A stretch of 64,000 nt of DNA from Halomarina rubra (GCF_023699475.1 NZ_JALXFV010000008.1:877818-941817), one strand, 5' to 3'; counted from the stretch's first letter, positions 23,252-31,849 are shown. Translations and numbers: made by a program. Notes: generated by a model from the letters alone, not told the origin.

Positions 23252-23258
23252 TATTATC
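23251..23258 (+). promoter_or_regulatory. TATA-like box of the ilv leader transcript
   Basis: ctattatc is centred about 28 nt before ATG 23283. This is the same spacing as other leaderless promoters here, so the mRNA should begin at or within a few bases of the leader-peptide start codon. Confidence 0.65.
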
Positions 23259-23282
23259 ATCGTCCGGTCGTACGTGGTGGTA

Positions 23283-23351
23283 ATGACGCACACACGGACC
23301 CTCGCAACGGCCGTCGTGAGCGTCGCGCTCGTGATTATTGTAGGGGCGTAG
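23283..23351 (+). CDS. Candidate ilv leader peptide (22 aa)
   Basis: A 22-codon frame begins MTHTRTLATA and ends VVSVALVIIVGA. Nine of its 22 residues are Val, Ile or Leu, eight of them packed into codons 11-20. These are exactly the end products of the genes behind it. Its start lies about 28 nt from a TATA-like box, so it would be the first thing translated on a leaderless mRNA. Its last three codons and the TAG stop are part of a perfect hairpin (23340-23358), and ilvB begins 91 nt after the stop. The layout matches bacterial ilv attenuator leaders. Whether the peptide is made, and whether ribosome stalling regulates the operon, is inference. Confidence 0.6.
   Translation: MTHTRTLATAVVSVALVIIVGA
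23318..23330 (+). promoter_or_regulatory. Upstream 5-bp hairpin within the leader peptide codons
   Basis: GAGCG tcg CGCTC can form a small hairpin over the Val-Ser-Val-Ala-Leu codons of the leader frame, 9 nt before the larger hairpin. It is weak, and worth noting only as a possible alternative structure. Confidence 0.3.
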
Positions 23352-23358
23352 CCCCTAC
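23340..23358 (+). promoter_or_regulatory. Perfect 8-bp hairpin at the leader stop codon (attenuator candidate)
   Basis: GTAGGGGC gta GCCCCTAC has a perfect 8-bp stem and a 3-nt loop. The TAG stop of the leader frame spans the loop and the first base of the right arm. The following tccaccctctcctc is pyrimidine-rich but poor in T, so it is not a standard U-tract terminator. Confidence 0.6.
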
Positions 23359-23442
23359 TCCACCCTCTCCTCGACCCGTCGCCGTACCGTCTTCCGACCC
23401 AGCGACCAGCACGAACCCACAACACACGAGCGAACACAGCAG

Positions 23443-25284
23443 ATGAGCGAGCGCACGAGCACCACGACTACCCACCGGTATCGAGAACGAACGGACCCGC
23501 AGACGACCGCCGAGTCGACCACCGAGTCGGCGACGGAGTCTGCCGAGACGACTGAGACGGACGACGGGCCGACGAGCGACACACCGACGACGGGCGCACA
23601 GGCGGCCGTCGCGGCGCTCGAAGCGGCGGGCGTCGAGCACGTCTTCGGCGTGCAGGGCGGGGCCATCATGCCCGTCTACGACGCGCTGTACGACGCCGAC
23701 CCCGACCACGTCACGATGGCTCACGAGCAGGGAGCGGTTCACGCCGCCGACGCGTACGGCCAGGTGACGGGACGTCCCGGCGTCTGCATGGCGACGTCGG
23801 GGCCGGGGGCGACGAACCTCGTCACCGGCATCGCCGACGCGAACATGGATTCGGACCCGCTCGTCGCGCTGACGGGCCAGGTCCCGACGGCGTTCGTCGG
23901 GAACGACGCGTTCCAGGAGACCGACACGGTCGGCGTCACCCGCCCTATCACGAAGACGAACTTCTTCGCGGGCGACACCGACACCGTCGGTGCGACCGTC
24001 GGCGACGCCATCGCACTCGCGGGCGAGGGGCGGCCAGGACCGACGCTCGTCGACCTCCCGAAGGACGTGACGACCGGCGAGACGAGCGCGGAGCCGACCC
24101 CGACCACCGAGACCGAGGAGGAGCCACCGGCAGCCGACGCCGACGCGGTCGCACGGGCGGTCCGTGCACTCACCGACGCCGACCAGCCGCTCATCCTCTC
24201 CGGTGGCGGCGTGACCAAAGGCGAGGCCAGCGAGGAGCTACAGGCGTTCGCCACCGAGTTCGGCATCCCAGTCACGACGACGATGCCCGGCATCGGGACG
24301 TTCCCCGAGGACCACGACCTCTCGCTGTCGTGGGCCGGGATGCACGGCACCGGGTACGCGAACATGGCCATCAGCCACACCGACTGCATGCTCGCCGTGG
24401 GCACCAGATTCGACGACCGTCTCACGGGTGGCATCGAGACGTTCGCCCCCGACGCGACGGTCGTCCACGTCGACATCGACCCCGCGGAGATATCGAAGAA
24501 CGTCCACGCCGACCACCCGCTCGTCGGCGACGCCGGGACGGTCCTCGAACAGCTCCACGACGCGATGGGCGACGCCTTCGAGGAGTCGGGGCTGACCGGC
24601 GACGCCTACGACTCCTGGAGAACGACCTGTACGGACTGGAAGACGGAGTACCCGCTGACGTACGACACACCCGAGGACGAACCCCTCAAGCCGCAGTTCG
24701 TCGTCGAAGCGACGGACGAGTTGACCCCCGACGACACGCTCGTGACGACGGGCGTCGGCCAGCACCAGATGTGGGCCGCGCAGTTCTGGACGTACACCGA
24801 ACCACGGACCTACATCTCCTCGCACGGGCTGGGGACGATGGGCTACGGCCTGCCCGCCGCCATCGGCGCGAAGGTGGCCGCCCCGGACCGCGAGGTGGTC
24901 TGTTTCGACGGCGACGGAAGCTTCCTGATGACGATGCAGGAACTCGCCGTCGCGGTCCGGGAGAACCTCGACGTCACGGTCGTCGTGCTCAACAACGAGG
25001 CCATCGGGATGGTCCGTCAGTGGCAGGACGCCTTCTTCGAGGGTCGCCGCATGGCCTCGGAGTACGGCTGGGTGCCCGACTTCGCGGCGCTCGCCGAGGC
25101 GTTCGGCGCGAAGGGGTTCACCCTGCGCGAGTACGACGAGACCGCCGAGACTCTCCGCGAAGCCATCGACTACGACGGCCCGAGCGTCGTCGACGCCCAC
25201 ATCGACCCGACCGAGAACGTCTACCCGATGGTCCCCAGCGGCGGCGACAACTGCCAGTTCGCGCTCTCGGAGGACCAGCTATGA
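23443..25284 (+). CDS. ilvB: Acetolactate synthase, catalytic subunit
   Basis: IlvB is the thiamine-diphosphate enzyme that joins two pyruvates, or pyruvate and 2-oxobutyrate, to start valine/leucine and isoleucine synthesis. The 613-aa protein has a Ser/Thr/Glu-rich N-terminal extension of about 45 residues, then the three ThDP-enzyme domains. The first starts at VEHVFGVQGGAIMPVYDALY with the catalytic Glu in MAHEQGAVH; the middle FAD/DHS-like domain follows; the C-terminal ThDP-binding motif is CFDGDGSFLMTMQELAVAV...VVLNN. It overlaps ilvN by 4 nt (ATGA). Expression is probably set by the leader region in front of it. Confidence 0.95.
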   Translation: MSERTSTTTTHRYRERTDPQTTAESTTESATESAETTETDDGPTSDTPTTGAQAAVAALEAAGVEHVFGVQGGAIMPVYDALYDADPDHVTMAHEQGAVHAADAYGQVTGRPGVCMATSGPGATNLVTGIADANMDSDPLVALTGQVPTAFVGNDAFQETDTVGVTRPITKTNFFAGDTDTVGATVGDAIALAGEGRPGPTLVDLPKDVTTGETSAEPTPTTETEEEPPAADADAVARAVRALTDADQPLILSGGGVTKGEASEELQAFATEFGIPVTTTMPGIGTFPEDHDLSLSWAGMHGTGYANMAISHTDCMLAVGTRFDDRLTGGIETFAPDATVVHVDIDPAEISKNVHADHPLVGDAGTVLEQLHDAMGDAFEESGLTGDAYDSWRTTCTDWKTEYPLTYDTPEDEPLKPQFVVEATDELTPDDTLVTTGVGQHQMWAAQFWTYTEPRTYISSHGLGTMGYGLPAAIGAKVAAPDREVVCFDGDGSFLMTMQELAVAVRENLDVTVVVLNNEAIGMVRQWQDAFFEGRRMASEYGWVPDFAALAEAFGAKGFTLREYDETAETLREAIDYDGPSVVDAHIDPTENVYPMVPSGGDNCQFALSEDQL

Positions 25285-26162
25285 GCGGCCAGTCCGAGCA
25301 GTCCGAGCACTCGGAGGCCCCCGAGCGGCGGACGACGACCCCCTCGTCGACCGGGCAGCACCCCGAAGCACGCGACCGCCCGAACGGGCGACGCTCCTCG
25401 CAGGGTATCCGCGTCGACCCGCACGCCGAGGCGACCCACGAACCGCGCCGGACGACCATCTCGGCGCTCGTTCGGCACGAACCGGGCGTCCTCGCGGAGG
25501 TGTCCGGGCTCGTGAGTCGCCGACAGTTCAACATCGAGTCGCTGACCGTCGGGTCGACGACGAACCCCGAGACGGCACGCATCACGCTCGTCATCGAGGA
25601 GCCCGAACCGGGCGTCCGACAGGTCGAGCGCCAGTTGGCGAAACTGCGCCCGGTCATCTCGGTCGGTGAGTTGGACGGCGACGCGGTGCGCCGTGAACTG
25701 GTCGTCCTGAAGGTCCACGGCGACCGGCCGGGCGACGTGCAGGCCGTCACCGAGATGTACGACGGCACCACCCTCGACGCCGGTCCCCGGACCATCACCG
25801 TCGAGATAACGGGCGACGAGCAGACCATCGACGACGCCATCGACGCGTTCCGGCAGTTCGGCATCCGCGAACTCGCCCGCACCGGCCACACCGCGCTGGC
25901 TCGCGGCGAGACGTGGACGACGCCGGACGAACAGGAGCGCTACGAGGAGTTGCGCGGTTCGGAGCGAGCGCCAGCGAGTGAGAACCGCGCGAATGCGAAC
26001 GGGGAGCGAAAGCGACCCGTGAGCGAAGACGGCGACACTGGCTCGAAAGAGCGACTCGCGACGGACGGCGGCGAGAACGATGCTCTCGCTACTCGGCCGG
26101 ACGAGTCCGGCGACGGTGGCGAGGACGCCGACACGACGACCGACCACCGCAGATACCTGTAG
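25281..26162 (+). CDS. ilvN: Acetolactate synthase, regulatory subunit, with long C-terminal tail
   Basis: IlvN binds IlvB and confers feedback control by valine. The ACT domain is seen at about residues 53-125 ([36 protein letters not shown]) and the C-terminal subunit domain at about 130-215 ([40 protein letters not shown]). The usual subunit is about 160-220 aa, whereas this one is 293 aa. The excess is a disordered N-terminus of about 50 residues and a 70-residue hydrophilic tail after YEELR, in which a dispersed repeat (25956-25986) is read in frame. It is coupled to ilvB and is followed after 4 nt by ilvC. Confidence 0.93.
   Translation: MSGQSEQSEHSEAPERRTTTPSSTGQHPEARDRPNGRRSSQGIRVDPHAEATHEPRRTTISALVRHEPGVLAEVSGLVSRRQFNIESLTVGSTTNPETARITLVIEEPEPGVRQVERQLAKLRPVISVGELDGDAVRRELVVLKVHGDRPGDVQAVTEMYDGTTLDAGPRTITVEITGDEQTIDDAIDAFRQFGIRELARTGHTALARGETWTTPDEQERYEELRGSERAPASENRANANGERKRPVSEDGDTGSKERLATDGGENDALATRPDESGDGGEDADTTTDHRRYL
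25956..25986 (+). repeat. 31-nt dispersed imperfect palindrome, copy 2, inside ilvN
   Basis: The segment from ggttcggagcgagcg to cgagtgagaacc is the inverted copy of 5374-5404 (28 of 31 positions identical). It codes in frame for [10 protein letters not shown] within the ilvN tail, so it appears to have been inserted without breaking the gene. Confidence 0.7.
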
Positions 26163-26166
26163 ACCC

Positions 26167-27201
26167 ATGACTGACAACCAGATCTACTACGACGACGACG
26201 CATCGTACGAAGACATCGAGGAGAAGACCGTGGCCGTCCTCGGCTACGGGAGCCAGGGCCACGCCCACGCGCTCAACCTCGCGGACAGCGCCATCGACGT
26301 GGTCGTGGGCCTGCGCGAGGGCTCCTCGTCACGCGCGGCGGCCCGCGACGACGGCCTCCGGGTGGCGACGCCCACGGAGGCGGCCGCGGAAGCCGACCTC
26401 GTGGCGATGCTCGTCCCCGACACCGTCCAGCCGGACGTGTTCGACGCCATCGAACCGCACCTCGACGCCGGCGACACGCTGCTGTTCGCTCACGGGTTCA
26501 ACGTCCACTACGGGCAGATAGAGCCACCGGAGGACGTCGACGTGTCGATGATAGCGCCCAAATCGCCGGGCCACCTCGTGCGCCGGAACTTCGAGGCCGG
26601 CGAGGGCACGCCAGGGTTGCTCGCCATCTACCGCGACGCGACCGGCGACGCCCGCGACGAGGCGCTCGCGTACGCCCAGGCCATCGGCTGCACCCGCGCC
26701 GGGGTGGTCGAGACGACGTTCCGCGAGGAGACCGAGACCGACCTGTTCGGCGAGCAGGCCGTGCTCTGCGGTGGCGTCACCGAACTCGTCAAGGCGGGCT
26801 ACGAGACGCTCGTCGACGCGGGGTACAGCCGCGAGATGGCGTACTTCGAGTGTATGAACGAGCTGAAACTCATCGTCGACCTGCTGTACGAGGGCGGTCT
26901 CGGCGAGATGTGGGACTCGGTGAGCGACACCGCCGAGTACGGCGGGCTCACCCGCGGCGAGGTGGTGGTCGACGACCACGCCCGCGACCGGATGGAGACC
27001 GTTCTGGAGGAGGTTCAGAACGGCGAGTTCGCCCGCGAGTGGATCACCGAGAACCAGGCCGGTCGACCCGCCTACACGCAGCGCCGGAAGGCCGAGCAGG
27101 CCCACGACATCGAGGACGTGGGCGCGGAGCTCCGCGCGCTGTTCGCGTGGGGCGGCGAGGAACGGGACGCGGAGACGCCGAAAGCACCAGCGGACGACTG
27201 A
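26167..27201 (+). CDS. ilvC: Ketol-acid reductoisomerase
   Basis: IlvC isomerises and reduces acetolactate and acetohydroxybutyrate to the dihydroxy acids. The 344-aa class I enzyme has the Rossmann motif [19 protein letters not shown], the loop [12 protein letters not shown] that contacts the cofactor phosphate, [10 protein letters not shown] and [13 protein letters not shown]. The C-terminal knotted domain has the metal-binding [13 protein letters not shown] and [17 protein letters not shown]. The Ser-rich loop suggests NADPH, which is inference. The last 15 residues are an acidic tail. It starts 4 nt after ilvN and is followed 9 nt later by the small unknown gene. Confidence 0.95.
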   Translation: MTDNQIYYDDDASYEDIEEKTVAVLGYGSQGHAHALNLADSAIDVVVGLREGSSSRAAARDDGLRVATPTEAAAEADLVAMLVPDTVQPDVFDAIEPHLDAGDTLLFAHGFNVHYGQIEPPEDVDVSMIAPKSPGHLVRRNFEAGEGTPGLLAIYRDATGDARDEALAYAQAIGCTRAGVVETTFREETETDLFGEQAVLCGGVTELVKAGYETLVDAGYSREMAYFECMNELKLIVDLLYEGGLGEMWDSVSDTAEYGGLTRGEVVVDDHARDRMETVLEEVQNGEFAREWITENQAGRPAYTQRRKAEQAHDIEDVGAELRALFAWGGEERDAETPKAPADD

Positions 27202-27210
27202 CCAGAGACG

Positions 27211-27558
27211 ATGACCCAGACGACACGCGACGACCGATCGGACCGACGCACCGACCGACGAGCAACCGACCGACGCACCGGCGAGCGAGCGAGCCTCGCC
27301 GACGTCGACCACACACATCCCCGGACCGGCGAGAGCTTCGGCGACGCGATGGTGTACCACCGCGGTCCGACCGTCGCCGCCGACGGTGGGACCGAGCGCT
27401 CCGGCGAGACCCGGACCGAGGACGACGAGACCCTCGCGGACCTCGACCACACGCCGCCGCGAGACGCCGACGACGCCAACACGGTCCACGAACGCGGCGG
27501 CGAACACGAGGCGGAGACCGACCGAGCGACAGAGAGCGACGAGCACGAATCCGTATGA
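27211..27558 (+). CDS. Small acidic repeat protein in the ilv-leu operon (115 aa)
   Basis: I do not recognise a family with a known function. The protein has an Arg/Asp-rich start followed by two related units: SLADVDHTHPRTGESFGDAM ending VYHRGPTVA, and TLADLDHTPPRDADDANTV ending HERGGEH. The shared pattern is LADxDHTxPR, then after a spacer V(Y)HxRG. The rest is likely disordered. It sits 9 nt behind ilvC and 28 nt before leuC on the same strand, so it is an operon member. From memory, a small hypothetical gene occurs at this place in other Halobacteria. The His-Thr and Arg-Gly pattern suggests a binding role, but this is only inference. Confidence 0.65.
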   Translation: MTQTTRDDRSDRRTDRRATDRRTGERASLADVDHTHPRTGESFGDAMVYHRGPTVAADGGTERSGETRTEDDETLADLDHTPPRDADDANTVHERGGEHEAETDRATESDEHESV

Positions 27559-27586
27559 CGAGCACGACGACGGGAGACGAACGTCC

Positions 27587-29038
27587 ATGAGCGAGAACAC
27601 GCTGTACGACGACGTGTGGGACCGCCACCGCGTCCGGACCCTGCCCTCCGGGCAGGACCAGCTGTTCGTCGGGCTCCACCTCGTCCACGAGGTGACCAGC
27701 CCCCAGGCGTTCGGGATGCTGGAGGAGCGCGACCGCGAGGTCGCCCGGCCCGACCTGACCCACGCGACGGCCGACCACATCGTCCCGACCGACGACCGCT
27801 CGCGGCCCTACGGCGACGCCGCCGCCGAGTCGATGCTGAGCGAGTTGGAGGCGAACGTCGGCGACTCCGACATCGCGTTCGACCACCCCGACACCGGTCG
27901 GCAGGGTATCGTCCACGTGGTCGGTCCCGAACAGGGCCGCACCCAGCCGGGGATGACCGTCGTCTGCGGGGACTCACACACCGCCACCCACGGCGCGTTC
28001 GGCGCGCTCGCGTTCGGCATCGGCACCTCCCAGATTCGAGACGTGCTCGCGACTCAGACCGTCGCGATGGAGAAGAAGCGGGTCCGACGCGTCGAAGTCA
28101 CGGGCGAACTCGACGACGGCGTCACCGCCAAGGACGTGATTCTGACCGTCATTCGCGAACTCGGCACCGACGGCGGCGTCGGCTACGTCTACGAGTACGG
28201 CGGCCCCGTCGTCGAAGCGATGGACATGGCCGGGCGGATGACCGTCTGTAACATGTCCATCGAGGGCGGTGCCCGTGCGGGCTACGTCGAACCCGACGAG
28301 ACGACCTACGAGTGGCTCCGCGAGACCGACGCGTTCGCCGAGGACCCGGAACGGTTCGCCGAGTTGCGCGAGTACTGGGAGTCCATCCGCTCGGGGCCGG
28401 ACGCCGAGTACGACGACGTCGTCACCATCGACGGCGACGCCATCGAACCGGTCGTGACGTGGGGGACCACCCCCGGCCAGGTCGTCGGCGTCACCGAACC
28501 GGTCCCCGACCCCGACTCGTTCGAGGAGGGCGAGCGCGAGGTCGCCCGTCGGGCACAGGACCACACGGGCGTGACGCCGGGCGAGTCCATGCAGGGCTAC
28601 CCCGTCGACGTGGCGTTCGTCGGGTCGTGTACGAACGCGCGACTCTCGGACCTGCGGGACGCCGCGCGCGTCGTCCGTGGGCGCGAGATTCACGACGACG
28701 TCCGCGGACTGGTCGTCCCCGGCAGTCAGCGCGTCGCCGCGGCCGCCGAGCGGGAGGGCCTCGATACGGTCTTCCGCGACGCCGGCTTCCAGTGGCGTGC
28801 TCCCGGCTGTTCGATGTGTCTGGGGATGAACGACGACCAACTCGTCGGCGACGAGGTGTGTGCCTCTTCCTCGAACCGGAACTTCGTCGGCCGGCAGGGG
28901 TCGAAGGAGGGCCGCACGCTCCTGATGAGTCCACGGATGGTCGCCGCCGCCGCCGTCACGGGCGGAGTGACCGACGTGCGCGAGATGTCGCTGGTCGAAG
29001 CGGACGACGCCGAGGAGACCGCGGAGGTGACTCGATGA
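27587..29038 (+). CDS. leuC: 3-isopropylmalate dehydratase, large subunit
   Basis: LeuC with LeuD isomerises 2-isopropylmalate to 3-isopropylmalate using a 4Fe-4S cluster, and the same pair can act on citramalate. The 483-aa protein is an aconitase-family large subunit: LYDDVWDRHRV, VCGDSHTATHGAFGALAFGIGTSQ, VAFVGSCTNARLSDL with the first cluster cysteine, and APGCSMCLGMNDDQL with the other two. The motif CASSSNRNFVGRQG follows as usual. Start ATG 27587 (MSENTLYDD) fits the family; longer readings upstream overlap the repeat protein in another frame. Its stop overlaps leuD (ATGA). Confidence 0.95.
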   Translation: MSENTLYDDVWDRHRVRTLPSGQDQLFVGLHLVHEVTSPQAFGMLEERDREVARPDLTHATADHIVPTDDRSRPYGDAAAESMLSELEANVGDSDIAFDHPDTGRQGIVHVVGPEQGRTQPGMTVVCGDSHTATHGAFGALAFGIGTSQIRDVLATQTVAMEKKRVRRVEVTGELDDGVTAKDVILTVIRELGTDGGVGYVYEYGGPVVEAMDMAGRMTVCNMSIEGGARAGYVEPDETTYEWLRETDAFAEDPERFAELREYWESIRSGPDAEYDDVVTIDGDAIEPVVTWGTTPGQVVGVTEPVPDPDSFEEGEREVARRAQDHTGVTPGESMQGYPVDVAFVGSCTNARLSDLRDAARVVRGREIHDDVRGLVVPGSQRVAAAAEREGLDTVFRDAGFQWRAPGCSMCLGMNDDQLVGDEVCASSSNRNFVGRQGSKEGRTLLMSPRMVAAAAVTGGVTDVREMSLVEADDAEETAEVTR

Positions 29039-29697
29039 GCGACGCGAACGACGGCGGTCCGAGCACGCCCGACACGCCCGCCGTCGAACGCGTCGAGGGG
29101 CCTGGCATCGCCGTCCGTGGGGACGACGTCGACACCGACCAGATTCTCCCCGCACGGTTCCTGAAGGTGCTCACCTTCGAGGGACTGGGCGAGTTCGCGT
29201 TCTTCGACCAGCGCTTCGAGGAGGTCGAGACCGACGGCACGGTCGAGGAACGCGAGACCGACCACCCGTTCAACGACCCCGCCCACCGTGACGCGTCGGT
29301 ACTCGTCGTCGGCAGCAACTTCGGCTGTGGCTCCTCACGGGAGCACGCTCCGCAGGCGCTCCAGCGGTGGGGTATCGACGCCGTCGTCGGCGAGTCGTTC
29401 GCCGAGATTTTCGCGGGCAACTGTCTCGCGCTCGGCGTCCCGACGGTGACGCTCGACGGCGACGCGGTCGAGGCGCTCCAGTCGTTCGTCGAGGCCGATC
29501 CGGACGCCGACGTCGTGGTCGACGTGGGCGAAGAGACGGTCAGCTACGACGGTCGAACGGTCGACGCGACCGTCGACGACGCCCACCAGCACGCGCTCAC
29601 CGAGGGACAGTGGGACACGACCGCACAACTGGCGGCCGTCCCCGAACGGATAACCGAAACCGCGAACGACCTGCCGTACGTCGAGTCCACACGATGA
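29035..29697 (+). CDS. leuD: 3-isopropylmalate dehydratase, small subunit
   Basis: LeuD is the swivel-domain partner of LeuC that closes the substrate site. The 220-aa protein contains the family blocks [42 protein letters not shown] and [20 protein letters not shown] short acidic, Pro-rich extension precedes them. It is translationally coupled to both neighbours by ATGA overlaps (start 29035 within the leuC stop, stop within the leuB start), which supports one polycistronic message with balanced synthesis. Confidence 0.95.
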   Translation: MSDANDGGPSTPDTPAVERVEGPGIAVRGDDVDTDQILPARFLKVLTFEGLGEFAFFDQRFEEVETDGTVEERETDHPFNDPAHRDASVLVVGSNFGCGSSREHAPQALQRWGIDAVVGESFAEIFAGNCLALGVPTVTLDGDAVEALQSFVEADPDADVVVDVGEETVSYDGRTVDATVDDAHQHALTEGQWDTTAQLAAVPERITETANDLPYVESTR

Positions 29698-30677
29698 GCG
29701 ACGACGTCGAAATCGCCGTCGTCCCCGGTGACGGCATCGGTCGGGAGGTGACCCCCGCCACCGTCCGGGTGCTCGACGCACTCGACGCCCCGCTCTCGTT
29801 CAGCGAGTACGAGGCCGGCGACGCGGTGGCCGACGAGCGCGGGACGCCGCTCCCCGAGGAGACCGTCGAGGGCGTCGACGCGGCCGACGCGACGCTGTTC
29901 GGCGCGGCCGGTGAGACCGCGGCGGACGTCATCCTGCCGTTGCGCGAGGCGGTCGGGAGCTTCGCCAACGTCCGGCCCGTCAAGGCCTACCCCGGCGTCG
30001 ACGCGCTCCAACCGGAGACGGACCTCGTGTTCGTCCGGGAGAACACCGAGGGCGTCTACGCCGGCATCGAGAGCGAACTCGCGCCGGGCGTGACGACCTG
30101 TACCCGCGTCGTCACCGACGACGCGTCGCGGCGAGTCGCCGAGTTCGCGTTCGACTACGCCGCCGAGCGCGACGCGCGGGTGACAGTCGCGCACAAGGCG
30201 AACGTGATGCGCGTCACGGACGGGCAGTTCCTCGACTCCGTCCGAGCCGTGGCGGACGACCGCGGTGCGGCCCACGACGAGGCGCTGATGGACGCGCTGG
30301 CGATGCACCTCGTCCAGCGCCCGGCCGACTACGACGTGGTGTGCTGCCCGAACCTCGCTGGCGATATGTTGAGCGACCTCGCCGCCGGTCTCGTCGGCGG
30401 CCTCGGTCTCCTCCCGAGCGCGAACGTCGGCGGCGCGAACGCGCTGTTCGAACCGGTCCACGGCACCGCACCCGACATCGCCGGCGAGGGCGTCGCCAAC
30501 CCCGCCGCGACGATGCTCTCGGCGGCGCTCATGCTGGAGTGGCTCGGTGAGACCGACGCGGGCGAGCGAGTCCGCACGGCGGTCGAGTCGGTGCTGGCCG
30601 ACGGGCCGCGGACACCGGACCTGGGGGGCGAGGCGACGACGGCGGACGTAACCGCGGCGGTCCTCGAGCGTCTCTGA
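29694..30677 (+). CDS. leuB: 3-isopropylmalate dehydrogenase
   Basis: LeuB oxidatively decarboxylates 3-isopropylmalate to 2-oxoisocaproate, or methylmalate on the isoleucine route. The 327-aa protein has the isocitrate/isopropylmalate dehydrogenase pattern: [47 protein letters not shown] with the active-site Lys, [19 protein letters not shown] with the metal-binding Asp residues, and [19 protein letters not shown] for nucleotide binding. It is coupled to leuD and is the last recognised gene of the operon; the next gene is on the other strand. Confidence 0.95.
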   Translation: MSDDVEIAVVPGDGIGREVTPATVRVLDALDAPLSFSEYEAGDAVADERGTPLPEETVEGVDAADATLFGAAGETAADVILPLREAVGSFANVRPVKAYPGVDALQPETDLVFVRENTEGVYAGIESELAPGVTTCTRVVTDDASRRVAEFAFDYAAERDARVTVAHKANVMRVTDGQFLDSVRAVADDRGAAHDEALMDALAMHLVQRPADYDVVCCPNLAGDMLSDLAAGLVGGLGLLPSANVGGANALFEPVHGTAPDIAGEGVANPAATMLSAALMLEWLGETDAGERVRTAVESVLADGPRTPDLGGEATTADVTAAVLERL

Positions 30678-30692
30678 GAGGACCGTCGTCGG

Positions 30693-30878
30693 TCACTCAC
30701 GGGACGCCGAGGCGTTCAGTTGTGCCATGACGTACCCACCGAGGCCGATGGCGACACCAGCGATGACGAGAAGTCCGTACGGCTCGGCCCCGGCCCCGTT
30801 CTGGCTCTGTCCGACGTAGAACAGCCCACTCGACACCGAAATCAGAATCCCGACGAGCAACCAGTCCTGTGCGGCCAT
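30693..30878 (-). CDS. Small two-helix membrane protein (61 aa)
   Basis: A 61-aa protein with two hydrophobic segments, WLLVGILISVSSGLFYVG and YGLLVIAGVAIGLGGYVMA, joined by a short polar loop (QSQNGAGAEP). No family is recognised. It is convergent with leuB (16 nt apart) and lies 27 nt downstream of the DUF5799-like gene on the same strand, so it may be cotranscribed with that gene. Function unknown. Confidence 0.6.
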   Translation of the reverse strand: MAAQDWLLVGILISVSSGLFYVGQSQNGAGAEPYGLLVIAGVAIGLGGYVMAQLNASASRE

Positions 30879-30905
30879 ATCGCGACGTCCGTCACCACCG
30901 ACAAG

Positions 30906-31349
30906 TCACTCCCGGTTCTGTTCCTCGGCTGCGATTTGCCGAATCTCCTCCCAGCGCCCGCGGTCTTCGAGTCGCTGCTGGAGGCGGTCGGTGTACTCCG
31001 CGACGAGGCTCTCTGCGGCCTCCTTGCGCTCGGCGTCCTTCGCCTCTTGGTCGTCGCCCATCCCGAGTGCGTTCTTGATTGAGCCGAACATCCCGCCACC
31101 CCCGGAGTTCCGGTCGGCGTTGGGCTGTTCGGCGGCGATGCGGTCCATCTCGGGGACGACCGAGTCGAGTTTCGAGGTGTCGCCGACGAGGCGGGCAGCG
31201 CCGGGGTCGTCGACGTCCGCGATGCGGAACTCCGTGGCCGTCATCACGAGGCTCCACTCCTGGGGCGACAGCGACGACTCGGCGACCCGGTCGTTGAACT
31301 CGCGGTCGACGGCCATCCGCGAGCCAACGAGGCGGTCGGTCCACGTCAT
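30906..31349 (-). CDS. DUF5799-like haloarchaeal protein (147 aa)
   Basis: A 147-aa acidic protein beginning MTWTDRLVGSRMAVDREFND, with SLSPQEWSLVMTATEFRI, a Gly-rich hinge SGGGGMFGSIKNALGMGDD, then a long charged helix EAAESLVAEYTDRLQQRLED. From memory this is the Halobacteria-only DUF5799 family, of unknown function. The hinge between two helical halves is its most regular feature. ATG 31349 was chosen as the start because the family begins there and the upstream extension is Arg-rich, a sign of a shadow frame. Confidence 0.7.
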   Translation of the reverse strand: MTWTDRLVGSRMAVDREFNDRVAESSLSPQEWSLVMTATEFRIADVDDPGAARLVGDTSKLDSVVPEMDRIAAEQPNADRNSGGGGMFGSIKNALGMGDDQEAKDAERKEAAESLVAEYTDRLQQRLEDRGRWEEIRQIAAEEQNRE

Positions 31350-31393
31350 ACGCACACCGTCGCCGTCCCGGGGTAAACCTCTTCGCCCGCGTC

Positions 31394-31849
31394 TCAGAAG
31401 TCGGGGAGGTCGTCGGGGGCGTCGAACGCCGACTCCCACTCGATGTACTCCGATTTGAGTACGTCAGAGACGACCCCGCCGAGTTCGGTCAGCGAGGCGT
31501 TGATGCTCGACACGCGCGCCCACGAGTCGAGGTCGGGGTGCAGGTCGCGCTCGCGCCAGTCCTCGGGGAGGCCGGGAGCGTGGTAGCCGACGCGGTCGGC
31601 GAAGTCGTCCCAGAAGAAGTCGAACTGCGGGACGAGGTCGAGGTCCTCGACGATTCCCCACTCCGTCTCGTCGAGTTCGGTGTGCTCGGCCCACTCGCCG
31701 AACGCCCGCTCCCACGCGCCGTCGTGGAGGTACTCGTCGAGTTCCTCGCGACGGTAGTCGTCGCCGACGACGTCGGCGTCCTCGTACGCGTCGGGGTCGA
31801 ACGCGGGTTCGAGGTCGGGCGGGTCCGGCGGCGAGACGTCGAGACTCAT
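31394..31849 (-). CDS. Uncharacterised acidic protein (151 aa)
   Basis: A very acidic 151-aa protein rich in Asp, Glu and Trp (PAFDPDAYEDADVVGDDYRR, LDLVPQFDFFWDDFADRVGY, WESAFDAPDDLPDF). No family is recognised. The composition suits a soluble cytoplasmic haloarchaeal protein. The frame stays open far upstream through nop5, but only the part from ATG 31849 has haloarchaeal composition. It lies 44 nt downstream of the gene-dense minus-strand group start at 31349 and may be cotranscribed. Function unknown. Confidence 0.6.
   Translation of the reverse strand: MSLDVSPPDPPDLEPAFDPDAYEDADVVGDDYRREELDEYLHDGAWERAFGEWAEHTELDETEWGIVEDLDLVPQFDFFWDDFADRVGYHAPGLPEDWRERDLHPDLDSWARVSSINASLTELGGVVSDVLKSEYIEWESAFDAPDDLPDF

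Noticed and set aside
23340-23370. Classical U-tract terminator behind the ilv leader
   Set aside because: The bases after the hairpin are mostly C with few T, so a bacterial-type intrinsic terminator cannot be claimed; it is reported only as a hairpin.
23165-23446. A plus-strand frame starting in the leuA stop codon (TGATG) and ending inside ilvB
   Set aside because: It runs through the ilv promoter, inverted repeat and leader hairpin. Its composition turns Arg/Ser/Pro-rich after about 20 residues, and it resembles no family.
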